Source: Thioalkalivibrio sp. (lineage in GTDB: Bacteria > Pseudomonadota > Gammaproteobacteria > Ectothiorhodospirales > Ectothiorhodospiraceae). From it: a stretch of 5,486 nt of DNA. The DNA lies in the NCBI GenBank assembly GCA_007133115.1, contig SLNI01000285.1, positions 1-5,486 on the forward strand. The letters are read 5' to 3'. Under the pieces are notes generated by a model that was not told the origin of the DNA, searched no databases, and worked only from the letters and a program-made list of their open reading frames with translations. The translations under genes were made by a program, and so were the position numbers. Positions 1 to 5,486 of the stretch are shown here, in pieces (the stretch's first letter is position 1; every line of letters starts with the position of its first letter).

Positions 1-1
1 C

Positions 2-226
2 CTCGTCCACCATGTAGAGCGTCCCCTCTCCGGCATGGAACAGCATGAAACCGGCGCGTCCGGTTCCGCCGTCGGTCATGTCCATGCGCGCATAGGGACC
101 CTTGACCAGGATTTCCGAGGGTTCGCCCTGGCTGTCCATGAAGCGCAACAGCGCATCGGCGTGGGCTGGCCCGACGGCCAACAGCGGCAGCATCAAAGGA
201 AAAACCAACCACGCGCGTAACCACAT
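2..226 (-). CDS. Exported small protein, N-terminal part (possibly DUF4412-like); runs off the left edge
   Basis: Only the first 75 codons are in the window. The start is ATG at 226-224, with a GGAG 9 bases upstream. The protein opens with a classic Sec signal peptide: MWLRAW, a hydrophobic core at about residues 7-19, and an AHA cleavage motif before residue 24, so it is probably periplasmic or secreted. There is no cysteine at the cleavage site, so it is not a lipoprotein. The visible mature part contains EILVKGPYARMDM, GFMLFHAGEGTLYMVDE. This pattern (a short strand, 'x-K-G-x-x-x-R-M/V-D', then 'LF-x-A-x-x-x-T-L-Y-x-V-D') resembles uncharacterised periplasmic DUF4412-type proteins; that family assignment is inference from a short stretch. 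It lies downstream of, and in the same direction as, the kinase fusion gene, but 208 bases and a palindrome separate them, so it probably has its own promoter. Its function is unknown. Confidence 0.75.
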   Translation of the reverse strand, partial: MWLRAWLVFPLMLPLLAVGPAHADALLRFMDSQGEPSEILVKGPYARMDMTDGGTGRAGFMLFHAGEGTLYMVDE

Positions 227-235
227 GAAATACAA

Positions 236-239
236 CTCC
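236..239 (-). promoter_or_regulatory. Ribosome binding site of the exported small protein
   Basis: The plus strand reads CTCC here, which is GGAG on the minus strand, 9 bases before the ATG at 226-224. Together with the signal peptide that begins at that ATG, it fixes the start of the partial gene. Confidence 0.6.
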
Positions 240-270
240 GAAAGAATTCATCCGAAAAACCGGTCGCCGT

Positions 271-295
271 GTCCGCCGGAACGGGGGCGGTGGAC
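271..295. repeat. Small inverted repeat in the 227-434 gap
   Basis: The arms GTCCGCCG (271-278) and CGGTGGAC (288-295) flank a 9-base loop. On plus-strand RNA all eight positions pair, one of them as G-U. No T-run follows on either strand, so it is not an evident intrinsic terminator. It lies just upstream of the small exported gene, where the promoter region would be expected. In a GC-rich region such a short hairpin may be chance. Confidence 0.3.
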
Positions 296-329
296 CCGGA
301 TGACATCGAACCCTCAGCTTAGCGTGAAA

Positions 330-393
330 GAGCCGCCACGGAAAACACGGAAACACATTGAATGAACTTCGATTTCCGCGTCTTCCGCGGCTC
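330..393. repeat. ACGGAA-type imperfect palindrome, likely dispersed intergenic repeat
   Basis: Two 19-base arms (335-353 and 373-391) flank a 19-base spacer. Each arm is itself a tandem of a roughly 9-base unit: CACGGAAA at 337-344 and 346-353, and TTTCCGCG then TTCCGCG at 373-380 and 383-389. The arms match at 16 of 19 positions. All three differences are A in the left arm against G in the right-arm complement, so in a minus-strand transcript every mismatch becomes a G-U pair and the stem is complete. Outer GAGCC (330-334) and GGCTC (389-393) offer an alternative register. From general knowledge, palindromes built on ACGGAA/TTCCGTG units recur between genes in many proteobacteria and are often mistranslated as small ORFs. 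Copies elsewhere in this genome cannot be checked here. It lies 41 bases past the stop of the kinase fusion gene, where its transcript would form a hairpin that could act as a 3' end or stabiliser, although no U-run follows. Confidence 0.7.
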
Positions 394-434
394 GATTGCT
401 TCGTTGCTCGGGGTGGCTACTCGCGCCAGGACCG

Positions 435-2054
435 TCAGGCAGGCGCTGAATCGTTCTCGCCACGGGTTGGGTCGGATGCCCCCAGTATCGCCTCCAGTGA
501 TGCCCAGTCGAACGGCTGTCCGGGTTCGCTGACCACGCGGTTTTCCCCGGGCCCCGGGGGTTCCACCTGCGCCCGTTGGCGCTGCATCACGGCGACGCCG
601 GCATCCGATGCATCGACGTTCGACTGTGCTCGGGCCGCCAGGCGTCCGCGCAGGACGTCGGGATCGGCGGTGCACGCGACGACGGCATAGGGAGTCGCCA
701 GCCTTTGTGCGAGGTCCTCGAAAGGTTGGCGCCGCTGCCGGGTCAGAAACGTACCGTCCACAATGACCCGCCGGCCGCGCAGGAGCAGGGCCTCGGTCTG
801 CCGCAGCAGCCAGGTGTACACCTGCTCGATGCCCTCCGCACCGTAGAGCGCGGCTTCCTGTTCGCGAGTCGGGCGCGCATCCGGGGGCAGGCCGATCATC
901 CGCTTGCGTTCGACGTCCGTACGCAGACGGATGCCCCCGAGCCGCTGCAGGATCTCGGTACTGACATGGGTCTTGCCGCTGCCTGAAACGCCGTGCATCA
1001 GCACCAGCGCTGGTTGCCCCGGCGTGCGGAGCCTTCCCGCCAGCGTCACGTAACGGTCGACTTCGGCGTCGTACGGGGCTCGCTCCGCTGCACTCAGGCC
1101 AGGCTCGGCGGCGTGGATCGCGTGGACCTTGGCGCGCACCAGGGCCCGGTAGACCTGGTAGAACGCGAGCACCTCGAGTCCGTCGAAGTCGCCGCGGCAT
1201 TCGAGGTACCGGTTCAGAAACCGGTGTGCGTGGGCCGGGGCGCCGCGCGCGTGCAGGTCCATGGTCAGGAAGGCGACCTCGGACATCACGTCGATCCAGC
1301 GCAGCTCCGGACTGAACTCGATACCGTCGAAGATCACGAGGCGCCGGCCGGAGTCCCCGGCATCGGCGTACACCATGTTTCCCAGGTGCATGTCGCCGTG
1401 GCAGGCGCGGATGAACCCGCGCCCCAGGCGTTCCCGCAGCAAGGGTGCCAGGCGCGCGCCGGCCTCGCGAGTCCAGGATTCAAGGCTGTGGAGCCTTTCC
1501 GGGCCATCGCTGAGCCGTTCGGCGTGGCGCGCCAGAACCTCGAAGTTGGCCTGCATCGGCTTCAGTACACCATCAGGGGTGCCGTGGCCGGAGTCGCTGC
1601 CGGCCTGCGGGGCGGCTTCATGGAAATGGGCCACCTTCGAGGCAAGCGCATCCATCGCAGTCAGCGGAAGCTGTTCCCGCGCGAGCAGACGGTCCAGCTG
1701 CTGCTCGGGGTCGAAGCGCTGCATGTGAACCGCGTATTCCAGCACCGGACCCGAACCGCCGAAGTGCGGATCGTCGGGGGTGCCGCGGATCGCCACGACG
1801 TCGAGGTAGATGTCGGGCGCGAGCGCCTGATTGATTTCAAGCTCGGCGGAACAGCATGCACGCCGTTTTTCCAGCGTGGAGAAATCAAGGAATCCCAGGT
1901 TGAGCGGCTTCTTGATCTTGTAGGCGTGTTCTCCCGCCAGCAGCACCGTGGAGATATGGGTTTCGATACGTTTGACGCCAGACGCGGGATGCGGAAACCG
2001 GTCGGCTTCGGACAGCACGCGGAGCATCTGCTGCTGGGTTTCCAGGGGATCCAT
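435..2054 (-). CDS. Bifunctional aminoglycoside phosphotransferase-like / P-loop ATP-binding (kinase-like) fusion protein
   Basis: The protein has 539 residues, is cytoplasmic, and has no signal peptide or membrane segment. The N-terminal half (about 1-340) is a phosphotransferase (APH)-fold kinase. It has a lysine-rich segment YKIKKPLNLGFLDFSTLEKR (45-64), the catalytic loop CHGDMHLGN (218-226; D221 the expected catalytic base, N226 metal binding) and FDGIEF (242-247; D243 the metal-binding Asp). The C-terminal half (about 348-525) is a P-loop kinase-like domain. It has Walker A GVSGSGKT (355-362), RTDVERKRM (378-386), a Walker B-like VIVDGTF (430-436) and an arginine-rich RLAAR segment (471-475). 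The length and order fit the family annotated as bifunctional aminoglycoside phosphotransferase/ATP-binding protein. The substrate is not established, and the name does not imply antibiotic resistance. The start is ATG at 2054; the ribosome binding site is weak (GAG-like), and no in-frame ATG or GTG was seen within about 50 bases upstream. The gene is divergent from mrcB with a 100-base gap. The C-terminal tail (about 526-539) is short and polar. Confidence 0.92.
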   Translation of the reverse strand: MDPLETQQQMLRVLSEADRFPHPASGVKRIETHISTVLLAGEHAYKIKKPLNLGFLDFSTLEKRRACCSAELEINQALAPDIYLDVVAIRGTPDDPHFGGSGPVLEYAVHMQRFDPEQQLDRLLAREQLPLTAMDALASKVAHFHEAAPQAGSDSGHGTPDGVLKPMQANFEVLARHAERLSDGPERLHSLESWTREAGARLAPLLRERLGRGFIRACHGDMHLGNMVYADAGDSGRRLVIFDGIEFSPELRWIDVMSEVAFLTMDLHARGAPAHAHRFLNRYLECRGDFDGLEVLAFYQVYRALVRAKVHAIHAAEPGLSAAERAPYDAEVDRYVTLAGRLRTPGQPALVLMHGVSGSGKTHVSTEILQRLGGIRLRTDVERKRMIGLPPDARPTREQEAALYGAEGIEQVYTWLLRQTEALLLRGRRVIVDGTFLTRQRRQPFEDLAQRLATPYAVVACTADPDVLRGRLAARAQSNVDASDAGVAVMQRQRAQVEPPGPGENRVVSEPGQPFDWASLEAILGASDPTRGENDSAPA

Positions 2055-2154
2055 CGGGGGTCTCGGCTGCGGGGCGTGATGAGGGGGCCGGACATCGCCT
2101 TCATCGATCCGGCTCGGTCAGGTTACCATTGCGCTTTCGTTGACATCGATTTCC
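2055..2154. promoter_or_regulatory. Divergent intergenic region between the kinase fusion and mrcB
   Basis: These 100 bases must hold the promoters for both directions, or at least their 5' leaders. I find no convincing sigma-70 pair on either strand. TACCAT at 2124-2129 is a weak plus-strand -10 candidate with only a poor -35 (around 2101-2106). The sequence ATCGAT occurs twice (2103-2108 and 2145-2150), without enough flanking symmetry to call an operator. Confidence 0.35.
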
Positions 2155-4476
2155 ATGCCCGCCAGAAGAACCTACAGGTCCACTTTGTTCTCGCGTATTT
2201 GGCGCGGGCTTGCGGCCGTGTTCTGGTTCTTGCTGGGGCTGCTTCTGGTCCTGTCCGGGCTGGGCGCGTGGTCGGTATACCAGCTCGACCGCGAGATCCA
2301 GGCCCGGTTCGAGGGCAAGCGCTGGGCCTTGCCGGCACGCGTGTTCGCACGCCCGCTCGAGCTGTATGTCGGGCGCCCGCTGAGCATTGAGCTGCTGCGG
2401 ATGGAACTCGATGCACTCAATTATCGCGAGGACGGTTCCGGGCCGGGGAGTTTCGCGATACGCGGTGACACGGTCACGGTGACCACCCGGCCCTTTGTCT
2501 TCAGCGACGGCCCGGAGCCCGCCCGCGCGGTGCATTTGCGCATTCAGGAGGGCATGGTGGCCGATCTCGGTGGCCAGGACGGCCAAGCGGTGGAATTGAT
2601 GCGGGTCGAACCGATGGTGATCGGCAGCATCTATCCGGCGCACGGCGAGGACCGCGTATTGGTGACGCTGGCCGAGGTACCGCCGGGTCTGGTCGCCGCG
2701 CTGCTGGCGACGGAAGACCGGCGTTTTCTGACCCATCGCGGCGTCGATCCGGCCGGGATCGCCCGCGCCGCCTGGGCCAACCTGCGCGCCGGACGGACCG
2801 TACAGGGCGGAAGCACCCTGACCCAGCAACTGGTCAAGAACTTCTACCTGACGCGGGAGCAAAGCCTGCAGCGCAAGGTGACCGAGGCAGTAATGGCCGT
2901 ACTCCTCGAATACCGATACTCCAAGCAGGAGATCCTGGAAGCGTACCTGAACGAGGTTTTTCTCGGGCAGTCGGGCGCCCGTGCGATCCATGGTTTCGGG
3001 CTTGCGGCCGAGTTCTACTTCCAGCGTCCATTGCGGGAGCTCGAACTCGATCAGCTGGCGTTGCTGGTGGGTCTGGCTCGCGGCGCCAGTTACTACGACC
3101 CCCGGCGGTTTCCGGAGCGCGCACTGGCCCGGCGGAACCTCGTGCTCGACCGCATGCAGCGAGAGGCGCTGGCGCGCGCGGATGATGTCGCGGCCGCGAA
3201 GGAAAAGCCGCTGCGGGTAACGCCCCGAATGCCGCGTGGGGACAGCCAGTTCCCGGCCTTCCTTGACCTCGTGCGCAAACAATTGCGCGCCGAATACCGT
3301 GAGGAGGACCTCCGTACCGAGGGCCTGCGGATTTTCACCACCCTCGATCCCGGTCTGCAATTGACGCTGGAACGGGAGGTCGTGTCTGGAATGGACGAAC
3401 TGGTACGGGCGCGGAACATTCAGCAACCGCTGCAGGTGGCGGCGGTTCTGACCGATCCGTTGACCGGCGAGGTGCTGGCGATGCTCGGTGACCGCGATCC
3501 ACGTTTCCTCGGCTTCAACCGGGCCGTGGAGGCGCAACGGCCGATCGGTTCACTGGTGAAGCCTTTCGTTTATCTCGCCGCGTTGTCCGATCCTTCCCGC
3601 TACACCCTGGCCACGTTGCTGGACGATGGCCCTCTCACCATCGACATGCGCAGTGGGCCGTGGTCGCCTCAGAATTTCGACCGCCAGTTCCATGGACAGG
3701 TCACGGCCTGGGAAGCGCTGGTGTTGTCCTACAATGTTGCCACGGTGCGCCTGTCGCAGCAGGTCGGTATTGCCCAGGTGATCCGCCTGTTGCAGACACT
3801 GGGATTGGAGCGCCAGCCAGCCGCGCTTCCCTCGCTGGCTCTCGGAGCGCTCGACCTGTCCCCACTGGAGGTGGCGACGCTCTACCAGGCGCTGGCCAAT
3901 GGGGGCTATGCGACCCGGGGGCGCGCCATTCGAGACGTGCTGAATGCGGATGACCAGGGCCTCTCGCACTACAGCCTCGAGCTTCGCGGAGCGGTTCCCG
4001 ACGGCGCGGTGCAGGTGCTGAACCACGCGCTGCACGACACCACCACTCGCGGAACCGCGCGCCAGGTGGCCCAACGGCTTCCCGGTCGCATCCTGGCAGG
4101 CAAGACGGGAACGTCCAACGACCGGCGGGACAGTTGGTTCGCGGGTTTCGATGACCGGCATCTCCTGGTGGTCTGGGTGGGTCTGGACGACAATCAGTCG
4201 ACCGGACTGACGGGTGCGACCGGGGCACTTCCGCTCTGGATTCGTACCATGTCCTCCGTGCCCGGGGGGTCCCTTTCCCTGGGGTATCATCCGGAGGTCC
4301 GCATGACGCAGGTGGATCGTCGTTCCGGGCTGCGCGCCGACACGGATTCCTGCCCCGAGCGCCTGCGGCTGCCGTTCTGGCGCGATTCGGTCCCGCGCAC
4401 CCGGGCGGCCTGCGACGTGGATACCGATCCGGTCGACGCGCAGGACACGGGATGGAGTGAGCAATGGTTTCGATGA
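2155..4476 (+). CDS. mrcB: Penicillin-binding protein 1B (bifunctional peptidoglycan glycosyltransferase/transpeptidase)
   Basis: This class A PBP polymerises lipid II into glycan strands and cross-links the peptides in the periplasm. With ATG 2155 it has 773 residues (E. coli PBP1B has 844). A basic cytoplasmic tail (RR at 4-5) is followed by one membrane helix at about 18-42. A UB2H-type domain at about 60-140 marks PBP1B rather than PBP1A. The GT51 domain (about 170-335) has ATEDRRF with catalytic E187, GGSTLTQQLVKN (218-229) and RKVTEA with second acidic residue E244; the 57-residue gap between the two glutamates equals that of E. coli E233/E290. The transpeptidase domain (about 425-700) has SLVK (nucleophile S466, K469), SYN (525-527) and KTGT (650-653). 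The only two cysteines, C733 and C753, lie in the periplasmic tail and could form a disulfide. An in-frame TTG at 2140 would add five residues; neither start has a good ribosome binding site, and ATG is preferred. The stop overlaps the start of the lipoprotein gene, so the two are probably co-translated. Confidence 0.96.
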   Translation: MPARRTYRSTLFSRIWRGLAAVFWFLLGLLLVLSGLGAWSVYQLDREIQARFEGKRWALPARVFARPLELYVGRPLSIELLRMELDALNYREDGSGPGSFAIRGDTVTVTTRPFVFSDGPEPARAVHLRIQEGMVADLGGQDGQAVELMRVEPMVIGSIYPAHGEDRVLVTLAEVPPGLVAALLATEDRRFLTHRGVDPAGIARAAWANLRAGRTVQGGSTLTQQLVKNFYLTREQSLQRKVTEAVMAVLLEYRYSKQEILEAYLNEVFLGQSGARAIHGFGLAAEFYFQRPLRELELDQLALLVGLARGASYYDPRRFPERALARRNLVLDRMQREALARADDVAAAKEKPLRVTPRMPRGDSQFPAFLDLVRKQLRAEYREEDLRTEGLRIFTTLDPGLQLTLEREVVSGMDELVRARNIQQPLQVAAVLTDPLTGEVLAMLGDRDPRFLGFNRAVEAQRPIGSLVKPFVYLAALSDPSRYTLATLLDDGPLTIDMRSGPWSPQNFDRQFHGQVTAWEALVLSYNVATVRLSQQVGIAQVIRLLQTLGLERQPAALPSLALGALDLSPLEVATLYQALANGGYATRGRAIRDVLNADDQGLSHYSLELRGAVPDGAVQVLNHALHDTTTRGTARQVAQRLPGRILAGKTGTSNDRRDSWFAGFDDRHLLVVWVGLDDNQSTGLTGATGALPLWIRTMSSVPGGSLSLGYHPEVRMTQVDRRSGLRADTDSCPERLRLPFWRDSVPRTRAACDVDTDPVDAQDTGWSEQWFR
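4454..4457 (+). promoter_or_regulatory. Ribosome binding site of the lpoP-like gene, inside the mrcB 3' end
   Basis: GGAG lies 6 bases before ATG 4464 but 15 bases before the alternative in-frame ATG at 4473, which forms an ATGA overlap with the mrcB stop. The spacing supports the start at 4464. Because the site lies within mrcB, ribosomes translating mrcB will open it, consistent with translational coupling. Confidence 0.65.
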
Positions 4477-5036
4477 ACGTCAGACAGAACGGTGCGGCGG
4501 CAGGAGCCGTTCTTTCTCGAGGGTGGCTGGTTCTGCTGCTGCCCCTGTTCCTGGTCGCCTGTGCATCGCCTGCACCCCGGCCCCCCATGCCGCCCCAGCC
4601 CGTTCCGGTCCCGGATCCGCAGGTGGTCGAGCCTTTGCCGGTACCGAGCCCGCCGGAACTCGAGGTCATCAAGGAGTCGGTGCCTCCGCCGCCGCCGCCC
4701 AGCGCTCCGGCCGCACTGAGCCTCGCCCAGCAGTCCGATGTGGCGCTGGCGACCGGTGATTTGAGGCTGGCGGCACTGCACCTTGAGCGCGCGCTGCGCA
4801 TCGCACCGAGGGATGCGGACCTCTGGCATCGACTGGCGGGCGTTCGCCTTGCGCAGCGCGAATTCCAGCAGGCGGAACGGATGGCTGAGCGCTCTTTGCA
4901 GTTGAGGCCCGGCGATCGCCGTCTGGCGCTGGAAAACTGGCGGGTCATTGCGCAGGCGCGCGAGGCGAGGGGCGATTCCGAAGGCGCCCGGCGGGCCTGG
5001 GACGAGGTTCGCAGGCTGGAGTCGGCGCTTGGTTGA
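4464..5036 (+). CDS. lpoP: TPR lipoprotein, probable PBP1B activator (LpoP-like)
   Basis: The protein has 190 residues. Its lipoprotein signal peptide has a hydrophobic core at about 21-32 and lipobox LVAC, with C33 as the lipidated residue. ASPAP follows, with no Asp at position +2, so outer-membrane sorting is expected. Residues 36-84 are a proline-rich, probably extended tether that includes six consecutive prolines (74-79). Three helical-hairpin repeats of about 34 residues follow, at about 85-119, 120-153 and 154-187, with TPR-like A/G-L-A spacing (ALATGDLRLAALHLERAL, RLAQREFQQAERMAERSL, and EARGDSEGARRAWDEV). In P. aeruginosa the TPR lipoprotein LpoP, encoded beside mrcB, is required for PBP1B function and plays the role that LpoB plays in E. 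coli. The 13-base overlap with mrcB, lipobox, tether and TPRs all match that pattern. Orthology is inferred from architecture and position. The alternative is a generic TPR lipoprotein with another role. Confidence 0.85.
   Translation: MVSMNVRQNGAAAGAVLSRGWLVLLLPLFLVACASPAPRPPMPPQPVPVPDPQVVEPLPVPSPPELEVIKESVPPPPPPSAPAALSLAQQSDVALATGDLRLAALHLERALRIAPRDADLWHRLAGVRLAQREFQQAERMAERSLQLRPGDRRLALENWRVIAQAREARGDSEGARRAWDEVRRLESALG
5018..5021 (+). promoter_or_regulatory. Ribosome binding site that decides the TTG start of the helicase gene
   Basis: GGAG lies 7 bases before TTG 5029, inside the end of the lipoprotein gene. It is the main reason to choose TTG 5029 over the first in-frame ATG at 5128, which would cut off the conserved GFQPRLQQQ motif. 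Confidence 0.6.
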
Positions 5037-5486
5037 GAAGACGCCACGGGCGCGGGAAGCGCTGGAGCCCGGGGGTGCGCTGGCGGAAGCCGTACCGGGT
5101 TTCCAGCCGCGGCTGCAGCAGCAGGTCATGGCCGAGGCGGTGTCCGACGCCCTCGAACAGACCCCGTCGTCGCTTCTGGTCGAGGCCGCCACCGGCGTGG
5201 GCAAGACGTTCGCCTACCTCGTTCCGGCCCTGCTCTCCGGGCGGCGGGTCGTGATCTCGACGGGCACCAAGACCCTCCAGGACCAGCTCTTCGAAAAGGA
5301 TCTGCCGGTGGTGTGCAGGGCGTTGGGTGTGAACCCGCGGCTGGCTCTGTTGAAGGGTCGCTCGAATTACCTTTGCCTGTACCGGCTGGATCTGAACGCG
5401 CAGGAGACGGCGGGCCGGGGGCACCAGGGCGTCACGTTGGAGGCGTTGCGTCGCTATGGGCAGCTTTCCGACACCGGGGATCTGAC
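5029..5486 (+). CDS. yoaA: YoaA-like ATP-dependent DNA helicase (DinG/XPD family), N-terminal part; runs off the right edge
   Basis: The first 152 codons are visible. This superfamily 2 helicase has the FxPRxxQxxM nucleotide-sensing motif (25-34), Walker A AATGVGKT (53-60, K59) and motif Ia ISTGTKTLQDQL (76-87). ALLKGRSNYLCL (106-117) follows, and its C116 is the expected first ligand of the XPD-type iron-sulfur cluster. The wording matches E. coli YoaA (ISTGSKALQDQL, LLKGRSNYLCL) far better than DinG, hence the symbol. E. coli YoaA works with the DNA polymerase III chi subunit in repair of stalled replication. The start is TTG 5029: it overlaps the lipoprotein stop by 8 bases, has GGAG 7 bases upstream, and leaves 23 residues before GF, close to the 21 in E. 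coli YoaA as I recall it. The usual AGTGTGKT is AATGVGKT here, with the catalytic GKT intact. The remaining cysteines, DEAH box and motif VI lie beyond the window. Confidence 0.93.
   Translation, partial: MVEKTPRAREALEPGGALAEAVPGFQPRLQQQVMAEAVSDALEQTPSSLLVEAATGVGKTFAYLVPALLSGRRVVISTGTKTLQDQLFEKDLPVVCRALGVNPRLALLKGRSNYLCLYRLDLNAQETAGRGHQGVTLEALRRYGQLSDTGDL

Noticed and set aside
35..365. Two short plus-strand frames at the left end
   Set aside because: They lie antisense to the signal-peptide protein and run into the palindromic repeat, and no ribosome site or motif supports them.
319..434. Minus-strand reading through the repeat, ending in a VSVFSVAALSR-like tail
   Set aside because: This is the characteristic spurious translation of an ACGGAA-type repeat, not a protein end.
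545..560. CCCCGGGCCCCGGGGG palindrome
   Set aside because: It encodes a Pro-Gly run in the C-terminal domain of the kinase fusion and is explained by GC-rich codon choice.
435..2054. Antibiotic resistance gene, as the phosphotransferase label might suggest
   Set aside because: The fusion architecture matches a housekeeping-type family of unknown substrate, and no mobile element or resistance context is present.
2140..2145. Perfect TTGACA -35 hexamer near the mrcB start
   Set aside because: No -10-like hexamer lies 16-18 bases downstream (2162-2169 is CCAGAAG-like), and transcription from it would begin inside the gene.
993..2390. Long plus-strand open frame of 465 codons opposite the kinase fusion
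   Set aside because: It runs antisense through a gene with clear catalytic motifs, its translation shows no recognisable domain, and long empty frames are expected in GC-rich DNA.
2101..3537. Long minus-strand open frame of 478 codons opposite mrcB
   Set aside because: It is a shadow of the mrcB coding sequence: the translation is rich in Q, R, H and P, typical of antisense GC-rich frames.
4682..4699. CCG-repeat microsatellite
   Set aside because: It encodes the six-proline run of the lipoprotein tether. It could vary in length, but it is too short to call phase variation.
3701..5047. Minus-strand frames of 448 and 305 codons across the mrcB, lpoP and yoaA junctions
   Set aside because: They cross three well-supported plus-strand genes and have low-complexity R/S/P/G-rich translations with no motif.
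1..5486. Defence island, phage, transposon or other new multi-gene system
   Set aside because: No transposase, integrase, nuclease or toxin-antitoxin gene is seen, nor terminal repeats bounding a gene cargo. The gene content is core cell-wall, repair and metabolic functions.

Overview
The window looks like a high-GC gammaproteobacterial chromosome, outside the Enterobacterales. Three things suggest this: a class A PBP1B with its UB2H domain, an overlapping TPR lipoprotein in place of an LpoB-type partner (the arrangement known for mrcB-lpoP in Pseudomonas aeruginosa), and an E. coli YoaA-like helicase. The ACGGAA-rich palindrome near the left end resembles dispersed repeats of many sulfur and purple gammaproteobacteria. 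The exact family cannot be fixed from this sequence.

Layout. Two genes on the minus strand fill the left part. The first (2-226) is the N-terminus of a small exported protein that runs off the left edge. The second (435-2054) is a fused phosphotransferase/P-loop kinase-like protein. The 208-base gap between them carries a long imperfect palindrome (330-393) and a weaker hairpin (271-295). A 100-base divergent gap (2055-2154) separates these genes from a plus-strand cluster of three tightly packed genes: mrcB (2155-4476), an lpoP-like TPR lipoprotein (4464-5036, 13-base overlap) and a yoaA-like XPD-family helicase (5029 to the right edge, 8-base overlap, TTG start). The two overlapping downstream starts each have a GGAG ribosome binding site inside the preceding gene.

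How the genes work together. PBP1B polymerises and cross-links septal and lateral peptidoglycan from the inner membrane. The lipoprotein, anchored in the outer membrane with a proline-rich tether and three TPR units, is the expected activator reaching across the periplasm. The helicase is co-translated but acts on DNA in the cytoplasm, with no evident functional link. The divergent fusion protein has intact catalytic motifs in both halves, but its substrate is unknown.

I see no mobile element, phage gene, CRISPR array, tRNA or rRNA. The window is mostly ordinary core-genome content. The points most worth a second look are the mrcB-lpoP pair, the repeat whose arms pair completely only in minus-strand RNA, and the uncharacterised kinase fusion.
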